From Mobiluncus curtisii subsp. curtisii ATCC 35241 (GTDB lineage Bacteria; Actinomycetota; Actinomycetes; Actinomycetales; Actinomycetaceae), in the NCBI RefSeq assembly GCF_000146285.1, contig NZ_GL385912.1:785271-849270 (forward strand): a stretch of 64,000 nt of DNA, in the 5' to 3' direction. Each line of letters opens with the position of its first letter. Position 1 is the first letter of the stretch. Below the pieces are notes generated by a model. It was not told the origin of the DNA and did not search any database. It saw only the letters and a list, made by a program, of their open reading frames with translations. A program made the position numbers and the translations under genes. Positions 45,683-55,346 of this stretch are shown here, piece by piece.

Positions 45683-46666
45683 CTACGCGACGTAACCAGC
45701 AGCTGATTCGTCCAAATCCCCAGTCAAACCGGCGCGCTGCGCGCGTCGACCGAAAACCACAATCCACGCCACGAGGACCGCATAAACCACCAATGCCACC
45801 GCTATCTTTACCGGTGTCAACAATGCAGACGGCGTCAAGAACGCTTCTTCTAGCCCCGAAATCCCCAGCAGGATAATCAGCCCGGCTGCCACCGGTCCGA
45901 ACTGGCGACCTGCCCGCGCCAAGGACACCATGCGTGGATCCTCACCGGGCACAAACAACGCCCAAAACAGCCGCAGCGCCGCGGCGCAAGACAACACGAT
46001 ACAAGACAGTTCCAGCAACCCGTGAGGGGTGATAAGCCCGAAGAAAATCCCCAAATCACCGTACTTTGCCATGATGGCTCCTGCCACCCCCACATTGGCG
46101 AAGTTCATCAACAACTGGTAGACCGGATAGGCACCGGTAAAGAACATAGCCACCATCATCACGGCAATCGTCGCGTTATTGGTCCACACTTGGGCAGCAA
46201 AATCCGGGGCAGGATAGTTTGAATAATAGGCTTTGAAAGAATCTTCGGCATATTGGCGCATCTCAATCTCGGTTTGCTGCGCCAGCAGAATCTCGGGATG
46301 GGTATAGATCCAAAAGCCCGTAAACACCGCGGTAATCAGCGATAACGCCAGCAGCGCCAGGAAAACCGGTCCAATTCGATACAGCGCCAGGGGCAGAGTC
46401 ACGGTAAAGAACCCGCCCACGGACTCCCGAAACGTCCGGCGCGTCCCCCCGATACGCCCTCGTGCCGTGGACACCAGATTCGTCAAATCCAACACGACAT
46501 CCGGGTCAGTCGGTACGGAAGTGATAGTCGCCAAATCCGCACTAGCGCGGTGATATAGCCCCATCAGTTCGTCGATTTCTGCCCCGCTCAGACGGGGTTT
46601 GCGGTTTAACGCCGCCAGGCGTTTCCAGTCCTCAGTCCGCCCTGCGGTATACGCATCGATGTCCAT
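45683..46666 (-). CDS. SpoIIM-family (DUF95) membrane protein
   Basis: 327 residues. A cytosolic helical N-terminus of about 95 residues (WKRLAALNRKPRLSGAEIDELMGLYHRASADLA) is typical of actinobacterial 'stage II sporulation M' proteins. Five or more membrane segments follow. In this lineage the protein does not imply sporulation; it is usually divergent from an RDD gene, as here. Function is unknown, perhaps envelope remodelling. Only 18 bp separate its start from that of the RDD gene. Confidence 0.88.
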   Translation of the reverse strand: MDIDAYTAGRTEDWKRLAALNRKPRLSGAEIDELMGLYHRASADLATITSVPTDPDVVLDLTNLVSTARGRIGGTRRTFRESVGGFFTVTLPLALYRIGPVFLALLALSLITAVFTGFWIYTHPEILLAQQTEIEMRQYAEDSFKAYYSNYPAPDFAAQVWTNNATIAVMMVAMFFTGAYPVYQLLMNFANVGVAGAIMAKYGDLGIFFGLITPHGLLELSCIVLSCAAALRLFWALFVPGEDPRMVSLARAGRQFGPVAAGLIILLGISGLEEAFLTPSALLTPVKIAVALVVYAVLVAWIVVFGRRAQRAGLTGDLDESAAGYVA

Positions 46667-46684
46667 GCTGCTAATTTATACTCA
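46667..46684. promoter_or_regulatory. 18-bp divergent gap with overlapping -10 boxes
   Basis: TAATTT (46672-46677, plus) ends 7 nt before the RDD start, and TAAATT (46678-46673, minus) ends 6 nt before the SpoIIM start. Both fit TANNNT, and no ribosome site can fit, so both genes could be leaderless from overlapping promoters. Confidence 0.4.
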
Positions 46685-47542
46685 ATGGAACAATTTAGCG
46701 GAACGAAAATCCGACCCGACGTGGTCATCACCGGTGAAGCCATCGCCCTGCTGGTGCAGCCGGCGTCACTATTTTTGCGCGTCGCGGCAGCTATTGTCGA
46801 TGCCATCGTCGTGATTTTAGGGATGATTATTACTTACGAAATCCTGTTCCTGATTATGGAGCTGCGCGGTGACGGCGACGAGATTCCATTTTTTTCCAAC
46901 GAGGCACAAGTCGCCGCGTTCATCTCGATAGTCACGGCGGTATGGCTGTTTTTGGTGCCGATGCTGGTTGAGACGCTGACCCGCGGCAAATCGCTGGGAC
47001 GTTTCATCGTGGGGACGCGCATAGTTCGTGATGACGGAGGTCCCATCACTTTGCGCCATGCTTTCGTGCGCACCCTGATTGGCTTGGGCGAGCTATGGAT
47101 GACGATGGGTGCCGGGGCGATTATTGCGGCATGGACGAACCGGAGAGGCAAACGCATCGGGGATATTTTCGCCGGAACTTACGCCGTTTCCGAGGCGTCC
47201 GGAGTGACCCGTAGACCGCTGCTGATGGCTCCGGAGCTGGCAGATTGGGCAGGGGACGCCAACGTCGGAGAGCTTGACGGGGTCACCACCGTAGCAGCAC
47301 GCCGGTTTTTGCAAAGCGCCACCAAGATGGACCCAATCCACCGTCAGCGCACCGCCCAAGCGCTCGCCACCGCCCTGGTGAACAGGGTGTATCCACCACC
47401 GCCCCCCGGAACTGACCCAGAGCGCTTCATCGCCGCGGTCCTGGTGCTGCGCCGGGACGCCGAGTATCGCACGAACGCTGCGATTCAGGCACGTTTGGAA
47501 CAGAGACTTTCCGCGGTGTCTGGCTCGCGATACGGGATTTAG
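46685..47542 (+). CDS. RDD-family membrane protein
   Basis: 285 residues. The RDD domain (about 25-165) begins with LFLRVAAAIVDAIVV (Arg and Asp of the motif), has further membrane segments, and contains the typical TRGKSLGRFIVGTRIVRDDGG and NRRGKRIGDIFAGTYAV. The C-terminal 120 residues are soluble and helical. RDD proteins are poorly understood; some act in ion transport. It converges on the DUF5719 gene across 28 bp. Confidence 0.88.
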   Translation: MEQFSGTKIRPDVVITGEAIALLVQPASLFLRVAAAIVDAIVVILGMIITYEILFLIMELRGDGDEIPFFSNEAQVAAFISIVTAVWLFLVPMLVETLTRGKSLGRFIVGTRIVRDDGGPITLRHAFVRTLIGLGELWMTMGAGAIIAAWTNRRGKRIGDIFAGTYAVSEASGVTRRPLLMAPELADWAGDANVGELDGVTTVAARRFLQSATKMDPIHRQRTAQALATALVNRVYPPPPPGTDPERFIAAVLVLRRDAEYRTNAAIQARLEQRLSAVSGSRYGI

Positions 47543-47570
47543 CGTCTCGCCCTCGCTTTTAAACCACTGC

Positions 47571-49232
47571 TCAGCTGGTGAGATGGACATAGATTTGGCT
47601 GGACACAGCCAGGTCGGGAATCGGCTCTAGGGCATCAATCCCATCACCGTCACCCAAGTTCGTGGTGACCAGCTGGGTTACATACAAATCCGGGGCTTCT
47701 ACCAGCTGCGGAGTTTCTTCCTTGAGGGGCATCACCGCCGTGGTCATCGCGTTGACGACATGGGTGGTTTCCGCAATCCGATATTCCTGAGGTTTGTTGG
47801 TGAGATTTGTGACCAGCAGCTGCCGCTGGGTTGCGGCGGGTCCCATCACCACTCCTCCGCCGGTAGACAGCGCGGGCAGCCACGCCACATCGCGCACAAA
47901 TTTGTCCGGGTCCGTGGGAGAAACCGAGCCTTGCCGATAGATGACCGCTCCTGCCACCACGGGCTGAGTGGCGTTGACAACCACCGCATAGTTGCCCGGC
48001 TGCAAGCCACCCAGCGTGAAATCCAGCACCGCGCCGGGATCCAAATCCAGGTCTTTGCCTCCCGGCAGCGGGAAACGACCGTTTTCGTTGACGACTTCAA
48101 TGCTGGCTCGTGCCGTATCCGCACCAGGATTTAACAGGCGCACCGCGCCAAGACTCCCGTCCATCGCCACGCCCGGAATGACCTGGGTGGTGTGCGGCAG
48201 GGTCGAGGCGTGTACCAGGGAGACTCCCCCCGCCGTCAAGCCCAGCAAACTGTGCGTCTGCAGTGAAGACGCCAGACCGGCTCCGTTTGCGGTGACTCGC
48301 ACCACCAGACGCTGGCTCCCTCCCACCTGGGATTCCAGGGGAATGGCTTGCAGCTGATGTGCAGGCACGTTGATTTTGTCCCCGCGGGGAAAATCGAGTT
48401 TCCCGGTGTCTCCCCAGACTTCGACCTTGGCATCCACCGGATTGGCGGAGGGGTTCATCAGCTGCAACACGCTCGATTCCCCGACCTCGCTCGAACCGCC
48501 GACCAGCCAGGATTCCAACTGTGCCGGTTGACAGGACGCACTGGCCAAACCACGATAGTCACCCGAAGACACCGACTGTTCGATGTCAGCCGCCGCCAGG
48601 GCAACTTTGCCATCCCACGGTTGCGCCGTGAGGAAACCGCTGACCGGAGTGGAAAAACTGCCGTACAGCATCGCCGATTTCGGGGTCAGCACGAGGTCGT
48701 TGCGGGGATTCTCCGGGGGCGGGGCGACTTCTTCGGGGTCATTTTTTGAGGCGTGCGCGGTCCCGGCATGATGCGACTTAGTTTGGTTCGGGGTCGTTTC
48801 TGCCGGAGTCGGAGTGGCGGGCTGCGGGGCGCGTCCCAGCGAGCCCAGGGGCTGGTAGACAGCCTTTTCCGGAACCCTATCAGTGCGAGCCAAAACGGTG
48901 GAGGTCATCGACCCCGCGATTTTGGGCGGGGTCAACGGCTTGCCCTCCCCATCGACCGCTGCCGGATTCACCGTAGGCGGCACCTGAGGACAAGCCAAGG
49001 TAATCTGACCGGGAGGAACCGGGACCGGCTCGCCATAGTGCGGCTTCTGAGCAGCTGCCGGTCGAGTCAAACCAATGGCGACCACCAGCCCGGCCACGGT
49101 CACGACCAGCAGGGTGGCGAGGAACCAACGTACCCGCTCCCACCGGCTGACCGTCGCGTAACGGGAGTCCGCCGATTTCACTTCTGGGGACTCCGCCTCT
49201 GGCAGCGTATCCTCAACCGTTTCGAGTTTCAC
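47571..49232 (-). CDS. DUF5719-family cell-envelope protein
   Basis: 553 residues from GTG 49232, which overlaps the upstream stop by 4 nt and has GGAGG ahead; a much longer in-frame reading has no family sequence. A short charged cytosolic start, one membrane anchor (about 35-55), a Pro-rich linker (about 60-160) and an outer beta-rich domain. The family is actinobacterial and always next to a large GT2 membrane glycosyltransferase and whiB2, as here. Role unknown; it may be an accessory factor of that glycosyltransferase. Confidence 0.85.
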   Translation of the reverse strand: MKLETVEDTLPEAESPEVKSADSRYATVSRWERVRWFLATLLVVTVAGLVVAIGLTRPAAAQKPHYGEPVPVPPGQITLACPQVPPTVNPAAVDGEGKPLTPPKIAGSMTSTVLARTDRVPEKAVYQPLGSLGRAPQPATPTPAETTPNQTKSHHAGTAHASKNDPEEVAPPPENPRNDLVLTPKSAMLYGSFSTPVSGFLTAQPWDGKVALAAADIEQSVSSGDYRGLASASCQPAQLESWLVGGSSEVGESSVLQLMNPSANPVDAKVEVWGDTGKLDFPRGDKINVPAHQLQAIPLESQVGGSQRLVVRVTANGAGLASSLQTHSLLGLTAGGVSLVHASTLPHTTQVIPGVAMDGSLGAVRLLNPGADTARASIEVVNENGRFPLPGGKDLDLDPGAVLDFTLGGLQPGNYAVVVNATQPVVAGAVIYRQGSVSPTDPDKFVRDVAWLPALSTGGGVVMGPAATQRQLLVTNLTNKPQEYRIAETTHVVNAMTTAVMPLKEETPQLVEAPDLYVTQLVTTNLGDGDGIDALEPIPDLAVSSQIYVHLTS

Positions 49233-52200
49233 AATCTCACCTCCGACACCCGACGCAGCGGTAGGGCTGCTGCCAGGGCAATCAGCAGGGACACCAGCAG
49301 CACCGCACCCCACAGCTGGTGGGGAAGATAAGCGTAGGTGATGGTCACGGTGCCGGAGCTGGGGGGCAGCTGATAGAGCGCATTCCACTGACCCGTTTCT
49401 ACCGGGTCGATAATTTTGCCGTTAAACCGCACGGTAAAGCTGCTATCAGCACGTTCGCTCAACGCCAGCAGGCGTCCCGCCGGTCCCTCCGGGACACGAG
49501 CTTTCCCGCCACGCACGTTGAGAGCCTGCGCCTTGACTTCACCAGTCGGCCAGGACGGGTGTCCCCCCTTCCACTGGGCAGGAGCAATCCGAGCCAGGCT
49601 CGCCGTGGCGGAATCAGCCAGACGCCACACCGTGCCAGCCTCCGTGGTGGTAATCCGTTCCAGTGGCGCTGCCGAATCCAACGTGTTGACCAGGGCAGTG
49701 GTCGCGGCATCACGACTGGGGGGCACGATAATGAAGTTCACGTTCAACTGGGCGAGCTGTTCGCCCAGCTTCGGAGTGGAACCCCCCAGCACCGCTGCCA
49801 CCGTGGTCTGTAGCACCGCGTCAGCCGCATCGGGGGTACGGGACCCGGTCACGTTACGGTAATTTTTTAGTTTCAGATAGGGGGAAGCTTCAAAAGTCGT
49901 GTCTCGCCAGTCCCGCCACAGACTCGCCGTCACCAGGGTGGATTGGTGCGGGGCGCTGGCGACCTCCAGGTTCAGCGCCCGCAGGTGGCGCGGGGAAGAC
50001 TGCCCTTGCGCGACCGTAGCGGGAAGGCTCGCCTCCCGGAACGTTTTCAGGGCGTTAAAGCCGGAATCGGCAGGAGCCGCAAACTGGTTTACCAACACCG
50101 GGGTGGCACCCAAGACCGGAATCAACAGCGCGGCTGCCACCACGGCTTTAGCGCTGCGATTGCTCCAGTTGGCAATCTCTACCGGCATTGTCAGCTCGAG
50201 ACGCCCCATCGAGAACAGGGCGGACGTAATCAATCCCGCGTGAAACACCGCCAGCCCCGGTCCGCCCCACGCGCATACGGCGTCAGCTCCCGAAACGGAA
50301 ACCGGGGTGGAACTCGCCAGCCACGCCGTCACCACGCCCCCCAGCGCAAACAGCAGACTCCAGTGCGCCCCGGTGGAACGACCCGGAATAATCACCCCCA
50401 CCACCACGGTGAGCAGCAACAACCCCATGGGCAGGAAAGCGAGAATTTGCCAGCCCGGCAGGGCAATGGGCAGGGCTGTCGCCGCCACATCAAGCGGCCA
50501 CGCCGTGAGCAAATCCCACCAGTTCGGCATAGAGACGGGCAGCGGCACCGACAGACTGGACAGCCACAGCGACCATTGGGCAGGCGAACTCACCGTGCGC
50601 ATCGCTGTGGGCAAAGCCAGCAGCACCGCGGGAGACAACACGATCAGAGCATGAACGGCTTTCAGCCGTAAACGGGCAGGAATGCGGCTAAAAGTAGAAG
50701 CTCTCGTCTCCGCTTGCGCACCGACATAAAGCGGGTTAGCGACTCCTTTCAGCATCGCCAGCCCCACCAGCAGCACCACGGGAATGACCATAATCACGGA
50801 CGCACTCACTGTCAGGAACCCGGTGAGGGCAGCAATACCAACCTGAATAATCGCGGCAGAATGCACGCTGACGGTGACCGGTTCGATTTCTCCCATCACG
50901 GTGCGAGTCACGGGCATCCCCGTGCCCCGCGCTAGTGAACCAACGAAAAGGGGCACGCTCACTGCCAAAATCCACACCGGCAACTGCCCCAGACCCATAC
51001 TGACCAGCAGGTTCGGACTGAGAATCCAGGACAAGGCAGCGAGGGCACGCAACGTGCGAGAGTCCGTGAGGACTCCGCTAGCCCACCACGCGCTCAGCCA
51101 GGCGAGAGGCAGGGTCGCAAACAACAGGACTGCCAGCACCACCGCCCCTTTTATTCCGACCAGACCGGCAACCTGTCCCAGGCTCGCCACTTCCAGCCCT
51201 AGGGGATCCGTTGCCCCGACTGTTGAGCCATAGCCCAAACCGGCAGGAATCCACCCGGAAATCAGGTCATTCCAAAAGTCCCGGTTGCTGGCCGGCAGGT
51301 TCGCCAATGCTCCCCCAGACACGCCGCCGATGGCAAAGCGCCAGCCCACCAGTGCTACCAGAATCAGAGCGGCAGCGACGCTCCACACGAGGGTGCGATC
51401 CAAGGATTTTTCGGTATAAAAATTACGTCGTGCGACCCCGTCCGGAATCTGGGGACGGCGCTGATCCTTCGCGACGCGCCGGGCAGTCGTTTTGGCTTGG
51501 CGGATTTGGGACGACTTCGCTTGGAGGGGTCGCAGGGTGCGGGGGCTAATCTTGCTTTGTCGTGCCCGTCGCAATCGGGATTGCCACGCTGCAAAAGGTC
51601 GGAACACCGTTACCAGGGTGGATTTTAGTTCTCCTGCCGCCAGTTTTGGCTCTTTCGTGATGATTCGCCAGAGCACCCGCAGTGCGCCGAGTACCAAAAC
51701 TGCCAGGGGGAGGAAGATAAACTGCCACCAGGGCGCTGCCACCATCCAGTTGTGCAGCTGGGCGGTGCGCCGGGCAGCAAAGGAACGCTTCGGATTCGGT
51801 TCCAGCTTGCCGTTGGCATCCGCATCGCGCCCGGTGGGGTCAAAGCTGCGGGCAGAACGCGCGGGACGTCCTCCATCGGGACCGCGCAGCCCAAAGTAGC
51901 CTGCCATCTTGTGATAAACCACGGCGTGCGGCGCCACCATGACCCGATACCCCGCCAGGCGAACCCGCCGGGAAAACTCCAGACCATCACCGAAAGGTCC
52001 TAAGTGCGGGTCGAAACCGTCCAGACGGCGAAATGTGTCCCAGTCCACCAGCATTCCCGCCGTGCCCACTGCCAGCACGTCTCCGCGACCGTCGTATTGA
52101 CCCTGATCGACTTCGCCGGTGTCCATTTCTTGCAGACGGCGCCCGGAGCGAGTCGCGTGGATGCCGACCTCGACGATTTGATTGGCTTTGTCCCACAGTC

Positions 52201-52561
52201 GCTGTTTCGCCCCCACCACTTTGATGGCAGAGTCAGATTCCAGGACTTTCAGCTGTTCAGCCAGGCAGGTGGGAGCGGGGGCGGAGTCATCGTGCAAAAT
52301 CCACAGGGCGTGGGGTTGTCCCGGCGGGGGCGTCGGAAAATCGGGTTGCGCGGTAGCTTGCCGCAGCGCTTCGCCCAAGTTGGGGACTCCCGGCGTTTTC
52401 AGGACTTTTGTGCCGGAACGATGCGCGACCCCGGAGCTGGAAACGTCGATGACGAACACGTCGCGCGGCGCCAAGGTTTGTCGCGAAACCGCCAAAAGGG
52501 TCGCTGCCAAATAGGGCGTCTCCCCAGAAGTGACGATAAGGGCGGTAACTGCAGTGCGCAC
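49229..52561 (-). CDS. Large membrane glycosyltransferase (GT2) of unknown product
   Basis: 1110 residues, the longest gene here. An N-terminal GT2 domain (about 1-240) opens TAVTALIVTSGETPYLAATL and has a Ser/Asp-rich acceptor region (ILHDDSAPAPT) as its DXD-like motif. A basic linker (about 315-395) follows, then about a dozen membrane segments in 400-850, and finally an extracytoplasmic domain of about 200 residues before a last membrane helix. The shape suggests a glycosyltransferase fused to a GT-C-like membrane module. Its conserved neighbours are whiB2, DUF5719 and manA. Substrate unknown. Confidence 0.85.
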   Translation of the reverse strand: MRTAVTALIVTSGETPYLAATLLAVSRQTLAPRDVFVIDVSSSGVAHRSGTKVLKTPGVPNLGEALRQATAQPDFPTPPPGQPHALWILHDDSAPAPTCLAEQLKVLESDSAIKVVGAKQRLWDKANQIVEVGIHATRSGRRLQEMDTGEVDQGQYDGRGDVLAVGTAGMLVDWDTFRRLDGFDPHLGPFGDGLEFSRRVRLAGYRVMVAPHAVVYHKMAGYFGLRGPDGGRPARSARSFDPTGRDADANGKLEPNPKRSFAARRTAQLHNWMVAAPWWQFIFLPLAVLVLGALRVLWRIITKEPKLAAGELKSTLVTVFRPFAAWQSRLRRARQSKISPRTLRPLQAKSSQIRQAKTTARRVAKDQRRPQIPDGVARRNFYTEKSLDRTLVWSVAAALILVALVGWRFAIGGVSGGALANLPASNRDFWNDLISGWIPAGLGYGSTVGATDPLGLEVASLGQVAGLVGIKGAVVLAVLLFATLPLAWLSAWWASGVLTDSRTLRALAALSWILSPNLLVSMGLGQLPVWILAVSVPLFVGSLARGTGMPVTRTVMGEIEPVTVSVHSAAIIQVGIAALTGFLTVSASVIMVIPVVLLVGLAMLKGVANPLYVGAQAETRASTFSRIPARLRLKAVHALIVLSPAVLLALPTAMRTVSSPAQWSLWLSSLSVPLPVSMPNWWDLLTAWPLDVAATALPIALPGWQILAFLPMGLLLLTVVVGVIIPGRSTGAHWSLLFALGGVVTAWLASSTPVSVSGADAVCAWGGPGLAVFHAGLITSALFSMGRLELTMPVEIANWSNRSAKAVVAAALLIPVLGATPVLVNQFAAPADSGFNALKTFREASLPATVAQGQSSPRHLRALNLEVASAPHQSTLVTASLWRDWRDTTFEASPYLKLKNYRNVTGSRTPDAADAVLQTTVAAVLGGSTPKLGEQLAQLNVNFIIVPPSRDAATTALVNTLDSAAPLERITTTEAGTVWRLADSATASLARIAPAQWKGGHPSWPTGEVKAQALNVRGGKARVPEGPAGRLLALSERADSSFTVRFNGKIIDPVETGQWNALYQLPPSSGTVTITYAYLPHQLWGAVLLVSLLIALAAALPLRRVSEVRL

Positions 52562-52591
52562 AGAGTTAAGGATATTACTTCCCTATTGGAG

Positions 52592-52885
52592 TCAGGACAC
52601 GCGACGCTTCAAACGACGGCGTTCCCGCTCAGACAAGCCACCCCAGATCCCAAAGCGCTCGTCGTTTTCCAGCGCATATTGCAGGCATTCAGCCTTTACT
52701 GGGCAGCAGGAGCAGACGTTCTTCGCTTCCCGTGTCGAACCGCCCTTTTCCGGGAAAAAGGCTTCTGGATCGGTTTGAGCACACAGCGCCTGAGCTTGCC
52801 AAGCGAGTGGTCCGTTGAGAATTTCGTCAATCTCTGGGGCTGTATCAGCGAAATCGAGATCGCCTTCACCAAACAGATTCCACAA
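52592..52885 (-). CDS. whiB2: WhiB-family iron-sulfur regulator, WhiB2/WhmD type
   Basis: 97 residues, TTG start at 52885 with GAGGTGAAGGG upstream. Four Cys in the Wbl pattern (C-x(n)-CxxC-x5-C: ALCAQTD, NVCSCCPVKAEC) bind a 4Fe-4S cluster. The GIWGG turn and basic tail RERRRLKRR complete the family. QALCAQTDPEAFFPEKGGS closely matches WhiB2/WhmD, needed for septation in mycobacteria (from memory). It lies in the conserved order manA, whiB2, GT2, DUF5719. A perfect Crp-type site lies about 180 bp upstream. Confidence 0.92.
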   Translation of the reverse strand: MWNLFGEGDLDFADTAPEIDEILNGPLAWQAQALCAQTDPEAFFPEKGGSTREAKNVCSCCPVKAECLQYALENDERFGIWGGLSERERRRLKRRVS

Positions 52886-52964
52886 GGACCCTTCACCTCA
52901 TTCGCTCGGACAACTTCTGTAGACTCGGCACCGCGTCTCAGAGGGGCCAAGAACCGTTACCTCT

Positions 52965-52994
52965 AAGTTACACGCGTGTGATTCCAGAGTTCAA
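52965..52994 (-). promoter_or_regulatory. Promoter of whiB2
   Basis: On the minus strand TTGAAC (52994-52989), an 18-bp spacer and TAACTT (52970-52965). Predicted start near 52958, giving a leader of about 73 nt. Confidence 0.45.
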
Positions 52995-53061
52995 GTGGGT
53001 TCAGGCTCAGAGTTTGGCTCCAGCACGCGAAAATCCACCAACCGCACAGCTTGAGCGCAAA

Positions 53062-53077
53062 TGTGAGATATATCACA
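53062..53077. promoter_or_regulatory. Perfect Crp/GlxR-type binding site upstream of whiB2
   Basis: TGTGAGATATATCACA matches TGTGA-N6-TCACA in full. It lies in the 257-bp gap between the manA stop and the whiB2 start, centred about 110 bp before the predicted whiB2 transcription start. Confidence 0.65.
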
Positions 53078-53142
53078 TACGCTCGACACGCCCCTGGAAC
53101 GTTTGCCACAAAAGCAGGTTTGAGAATAATTACCTACTCGTC

Positions 53143-54354
53143 TCAAGGAATATCGGTCTGGAGCACTACCCCAGTTCCAGCAGCATAGACCGGAACCTTA
53201 TCTGCCCGGACAAACACAACCTCTCCCGGGTGCAACACCAGACCGGCAGTCGCCCCATCACGCATGGTCGGAGTACCTTCCAAACACAGAATCAGGCGCC
53301 CCCCGTGACCGGGCAACGCCAATTCCCGCCCGTCCAGGCGGGTCACCGAAAACTCGAAATCATCCACCGGAGCATAGAACACCTGAGTCGACTCCGTCAC
53401 CCACTCGGGAGCGATGCGCACCGGCGGGGCAGCGACATAATCCAGACAGTTCAACAGCTCCTGACAATCCACGTGCTTTTCAGTCAGCCCTGCCCGCAAC
53501 ACATTGTCCGAACTGGCCATCACTTCCACCCCCAGCCCGGACAGATAGGCGTGAATCCCACCGGGGGGCGTAAACAGCACCTCTCCCGGTCGCAACGTCA
53601 CCGGGTTCAGCATCGCTGCCACGATTGCCCCCGCATCCCCCGGATAGGAACGTGCCAAACCCATCACGGTCCGGTCCACGCGCACGGACGGCGAGGTTCC
53701 CGCCTGCAGACGATCCGTCATCGCCGCCACCGTGGCCTCGACCTGCGCCGCTTGTGGGGTCGTATGGGGAGACAAGAGTCGATCCACCACCGTGCGGATG
53801 CCTTGGGGGGACGTATTGACCCGCAGCATGGACACGATTTGCACCGCTAGCTCGGTGTCTAAGTCAGCAAAAATCTCGATAATGCGCCGAGGTGCCCGAA
53901 ACCCTGCCAGCGCCTCGAACTTCGTAATCGCATAGATGAGTTCGGGTTTATAGTTGGGGTCTTTGTACAGCCGCTGCGGAGAATCCAGCGGGATTCCCGC
54001 CAAATCCTCAGCTTTGTAGCGTGCCTCGGCACGGGATTTGTCCGGATGGACCTGCAGGGACAACGGGCGTTTCGGGGCGATGAACTTCATCAGGTAGGGC
54101 AGGCGCGGTCCGAAACGCTCCACCACCGAAGCCCCCAACGTACCGACCGGATCAGCCGCAATCCAGTCCTCCAGGGTCAAAGGGTCCTCCTCTACCTGAC
54201 CGGACTCATCAAGCAAAACCGAAGGCGATAGCTGGTGAGCACCGAACCACACTTCTGCCAGCGTCTGACCGGGCGTACCAATGCCAAAGCGCTCCTGAAT
54301 AGCACTATCTGACCCCCAAGCGTAGCGTTTCTCAATCCCTCCGATGCGTTCCAC
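53143..54354 (-). CDS. manA: Mannose-6-phosphate isomerase, class I
   Basis: 403 residues. ManA interconverts fructose 6-phosphate and mannose 6-phosphate, feeding GDP-mannose and mannosylated envelope glycans. Zinc-site motifs are present: [10 protein letters not shown] (Gln/His), ELIYAI (Glu), and the late [13 protein letters not shown] His with Arg near [15 protein letters not shown] 54354 follows GGGGAA. It sits between rmlA (divergent) and whiB2. Confidence 0.93.
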   Translation of the reverse strand: MERIGGIEKRYAWGSDSAIQERFGIGTPGQTLAEVWFGAHQLSPSVLLDESGQVEEDPLTLEDWIAADPVGTLGASVVERFGPRLPYLMKFIAPKRPLSLQVHPDKSRAEARYKAEDLAGIPLDSPQRLYKDPNYKPELIYAITKFEALAGFRAPRRIIEIFADLDTELAVQIVSMLRVNTSPQGIRTVVDRLLSPHTTPQAAQVEATVAAMTDRLQAGTSPSVRVDRTVMGLARSYPGDAGAIVAAMLNPVTLRPGEVLFTPPGGIHAYLSGLGVEVMASSDNVLRAGLTEKHVDCQELLNCLDYVAAPPVRIAPEWVTESTQVFYAPVDDFEFSVTRLDGRELALPGHGGRLILCLEGTPTMRDGATAGLVLHPGEVVFVRADKVPVYAAGTGVVLQTDIP

Positions 54355-54437
54355 GGTGTTTCCCCTTTCACTGGTCTGGGATTAATTTTAGGGAGGTTTT
54401 CGCCGTTCATAAGTCATTTCGGGAGGCTTTTGGTTGA

Positions 54438-54443
54438 TAGGCT
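54438..54443 (+). promoter_or_regulatory. -10 box of rmlA, leaderless arrangement
   Basis: TAGGCT ends 7 nt before ATG 54451, with no ribosome site between. The same hexamer precedes nucS. Confidence 0.45.
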
Positions 54444-54450
54444 TAGTTTC

Positions 54451-55314
54451 ATGCGTGGAATTATTTTGGCCGGCGGATCCGGCACTCGTTTGCATCCCAT
54501 CACTCTGGGCACTTCGAAACAGCTGGTGCCGGTCTATGACAAGCCGATGGTGTATTACCCTTTGACGACTTTGATTCTGGCAGGAATTCAAGACGTCCTG
54601 GTCATTACCACCCCGCACGATGCCCCGTCTTTCCATCGTCTGCTCGGTGACGGTTCTCAGTTTGGGATTCACCTGGAATATCAGGTGCAAGAGGTGCCCA
54701 ATGGGCTGGCTCAAGCGTTCGTGTTGGGGGCGGATTTCATCGGTTCGCAAGAAGCCGCCCTGGTGCTGGGGGACAACATTTTCTATGGTCCGGGCATGGG
54801 CGACCAGCTGCAACGCTTCAAGGGGATTGACGGCGGGGCTGTATTTGCCTACCACGTCCACAACCCCAAGGCTTACGGGGTGGTGGAGTTCGACGAAAAC
54901 TTCCGCGCGATTTCTATTGAAGAAAAACCCGCGCAGCCCAAGTCAAACTATGCGGTGCCGGGGCTGTATTTCTATGACAACGACGTGGTGGAGATCGCTC
55001 GGAACCTACAGCCCAGCGCCCGCGGGGAATACGAGATTACAGACGTCAATAGGGTGTACCTCGAAGCCGGAAAACTGCAGGTCGAGGTCCTGCCGCGCGG
55101 CACGGCTTGGCTGGACACCGGGACTTTTGACTCCCTGGCGGACGCAACCGCATTCGTGCGAACCGTGGAAAAGCGGCAAGACCTGAAAGTGGGCTGTCCC
55201 GAAGAAGCCGCATGGCGCCGCGGATTTTTGAGCGACGCGGAGCTGGTCAAACGCGCCGAGCCGCTGCGGAAATCCGGCTACGGGGATTACCTGCTGGGGC
55301 TGCTGGAGGCATAG
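54451..55314 (+). CDS. rmlA: Glucose-1-phosphate thymidylyltransferase
   Basis: 287 residues from ATG 54451. RmlA makes dTDP-glucose, the first step to dTDP-L-rhamnose. The start [18 protein letters not shown] is the nucleotide-binding motif; [24 protein letters not shown] and the EEKP motif near residue 160 are conserved. Convergent with rmlD, with a shared hairpin between. Rhamnose is used in wall linkage units and surface polysaccharides. Confidence 0.95.
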   Translation: MRGIILAGGSGTRLHPITLGTSKQLVPVYDKPMVYYPLTTLILAGIQDVLVITTPHDAPSFHRLLGDGSQFGIHLEYQVQEVPNGLAQAFVLGADFIGSQEAALVLGDNIFYGPGMGDQLQRFKGIDGGAVFAYHVHNPKAYGVVEFDENFRAISIEEKPAQPKSNYAVPGLYFYDNDVVEIARNLQPSARGEYEITDVNRVYLEAGKLQVEVLPRGTAWLDTGTFDSLADATAFVRTVEKRQDLKVGCPEEAAWRRGFLSDAELVKRAEPLRKSGYGDYLLGLLEA

Positions 55315-55317
55315 TGC

Positions 55318-55345
55318 CCCCGCGTTGACGCCCCGCAACGCGGGG
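55318..55345. terminator. Bidirectional hairpin between rmlA and rmlD
   Basis: CCCCGCGTTG and its exact complement with an 8-nt loop, placed between the two convergent stop codons. U-tracts are poor on both sides. Confidence 0.5.
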
Positions 55346-55346
55346 T

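Noticed and set aside
45683-46666. SpoIIM-like gene as evidence of sporulation
   Set aside because: The family is widespread in non-sporulating actinobacteria, and no other sporulation gene is in the window.
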